DNA of 64,000 nt from Pueraria montana var. lobata (taxonomy: Eukaryota > Streptophyta > Magnoliopsida > Fabales > Fabaceae), in NCBI GenBank assembly GCA_026413185.1, contig CM048650.1, positions 23,088,501-23,152,500 on the forward strand, written 5' to 3'. The position numbers were made by a program, and so were the translations under genes. The notes beneath the pieces were generated by a model, which saw only the letters and a program-made list of their open reading frames with translations, ran no database searches and was not told the DNA's origin. Positions 62,489-64,000 of the stretch are shown one piece after another; position 1 is the first letter of the stretch, and each line of letters opens with the position of its first letter.

Positions 62489-64000
62489 GTTACTAGAAAC
62501 CCTTCCTTACCAAGGTAAACTTAGTTGGATTTCTCAACTAGAACATGGAACATGGACACATTTTGATATTTTTAATATTTTAATAATGGCACACACACAC
62601 ACACTAATTACGATCTTCCCCATTTATTGGTTTCTTTACAAAATGAACCCATCATCAATGTAGTTTCACAATAGACCAAATTTATGATTCATCATATGCT
62701 ATGCATGAATTACTTGTGGACTCCCATTTAAGGTTGTTTATCCTTCAGAACAAACATGATATTATTTTTTATTATATTCTATTTTATTATTTGAAATATA
62801 TGTATGCTTGAGATTTTTGTTGTGTATGATATTGTAAGAACATGAAGTGCAAGACCTTAATTGCTTAATTTGTGTGCTTATGTGTATATATTCATGTCAT
62901 CAGGTAATGGCAATGGGTTTGGTATGAATTGAACACATGCAATGCCTTTGCCGGGATAAGGGAGTTGAAAATCATATATGCTATATAAGTCATGATAATT
63001 CAGACAATTATGAGAATTTTGAGATTTCAATAAGCTTTTCTAAGCACTCTTGATAGTTAATAATTCTTAGAACTTGGCACTCCGATGTGTATTCAGAGAT
63101 TCTCTTTATTAAAATTTGTATGCTGATTTCATGGTTGACTTCACTTTGATTATTGAATCTATTTGGAACCTTATATTGATCAATTGATTAAACAAATTAA
63201 TCAAGCACTTTTCCATAAATTTTTATTGCATGAAAGTTTATTCATAAACATGATTATGGAGCATATGAAATATGTTAAAAGAGTTTTTTTTTTTTTTGTC
63301 TATAATCATAAATATCCTTTATGTAAAATAATATGGTAGAAAAAGTTTTACTGAAAGGCATCGATGTAAATTTAATTTGTAGCATTAAATGTTACATTTT
63401 CTAATAAAATATTTTCATTTTTTATTTCTTAACTATTATACTAAGGGACAATGGTTAGCAAAAGTATAATATGCTATGTTTGACTTTATTTTTCTTTACT
63501 AGTTATTATAAAATTAAAACTTAAAATGAGAGTTTTGAAAATGAAAATAGTGAACATGTTTGGTAGCTTTAACTTAAAAACTCTTTTTAAACTAAAAGCT
63601 CTATTTTATTATTTCACATTGATTAGTTAAGGATAAGAAAGAGAAAGATATTAAAAAATAAAACTTATTTTTAAAAGCTATTTCACACAGCTTTTTTTTA
63701 TTAGAAAAACTACTTCCCCCCTATTCTTTTATAAAAAATAAGTTCTCTTTTTTTTTTTTTTAAGATGTGTGGTTAATCTTCTCTTTTTAAGTAATAAACA
63801 AAAAAAACAAAAAAAAATTGGGTCAAGCACTATCCAAAATGGTTTTTATCAAGTTTTTATTATATCTTATTCATATTCACATAAATAACCAATATTGATT
63901 GACACAAATTGTAGTGGCTTGTGTTCCTTAATCAAGTGGTTTAAGGTTCGAATCCTAGCATTGGATATGGAATAAACCATGATAGGAGGGGAAATATTCA
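62489..64000. other. Gene 3' flank and spacer, unit 3, to window end
   Basis: Equivalent to the beginning of 9418-12146. AT-rich with homopolymer length differences (for example the T tract near 63284); no gene seen. The Tat and Athila part of unit 3 should follow beyond the window. Confidence 0.6.

Larger units (their letters stand above)
53951..64000. repeat. Tandem unit 3 (partial, continues beyond window)
   Basis: Third copy of the direct repeat, running past the window end. It shares with unit 2 the shortened F-G intron and many single-base states, but lacks the 10.4-kb insertion and the 126-bp deletion, so its gene copy is open. It also lacks about 7 bp near 56384 and a short stretch near 57387. 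The retroelement half of the unit is not in view. Confidence 0.95.

Overview
The window is nuclear plant DNA. It is AT-rich, carries a spliced gene with GT-AG introns, and is loaded with plant LINE, SINE, Ty3/gypsy and large-LTR elements. The LINE 3' end and the CTTAAG-rich Athila-type element suggest a legume, most likely Glycine; this is inference from remembered family appearance, not from a search.

The dominant architecture is a tandem repeat. A unit of about 22 kb occurs three times in the same orientation: unit 1 at 1-22277, unit 2 at 22278-53950 and unit 3 at 53951 to the window end (truncated). Unit 2 is about 9.4 kb longer because a 10,443-bp LTR element (29100-39542) has inserted into it. 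Alignable sequence is nearly identical between units. Units 2 and 3 share differences that unit 1 lacks, including an intron deletion of about 860 bp, so they look like the younger pair.

Each unit reads, left to right: (a) the 3' end of a 5'-truncated LINE with poly(A); (b) AT-rich spacer with a foldback MITE; (c) a minus-strand tRNA-derived SINE flanked by a 16-bp duplication; (d) a MULE-like MITE with a 9-bp duplication; (e) a multi-exon gene of unknown function, 238 codons over seven coding exons with consistent splice phases; (f) AT-rich spacer; (g) a decayed plus-strand Tat-lineage Ty3/gypsy element (LTR, gag, protease, start of RT); (h) a minus-strand Athila-like element inserted into that RT and itself cut off in the integrase zinc-finger region, where sequence passes directly into LINE coding sequence. 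That junction has neither a proper element end nor a target-site duplication, and is the best candidate for the tandem-duplication breakpoint.

The gene is open in units 1 and 3. In unit 2 it is a pseudogene: a 126-bp deletion removes the start exon's acceptor and start codon, and the 10.4-kb element sits inside the fifth exon (exon E). That element has two 3,597-bp LTRs with only five differences noticed, a tRNA-Met-type primer site, a polypurine tract, a 5-bp target duplication, and a 3.2-kb internal domain with no recognisable coding sequence. It is therefore LARD-like (non-autonomous, large LTR) and recently inserted.

No rRNA, canonical tRNA gene, CRISPR or bacterial-type feature was seen. 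Apart from the gene copies, the coding-looking stretches are retroelement remains with premature stops.
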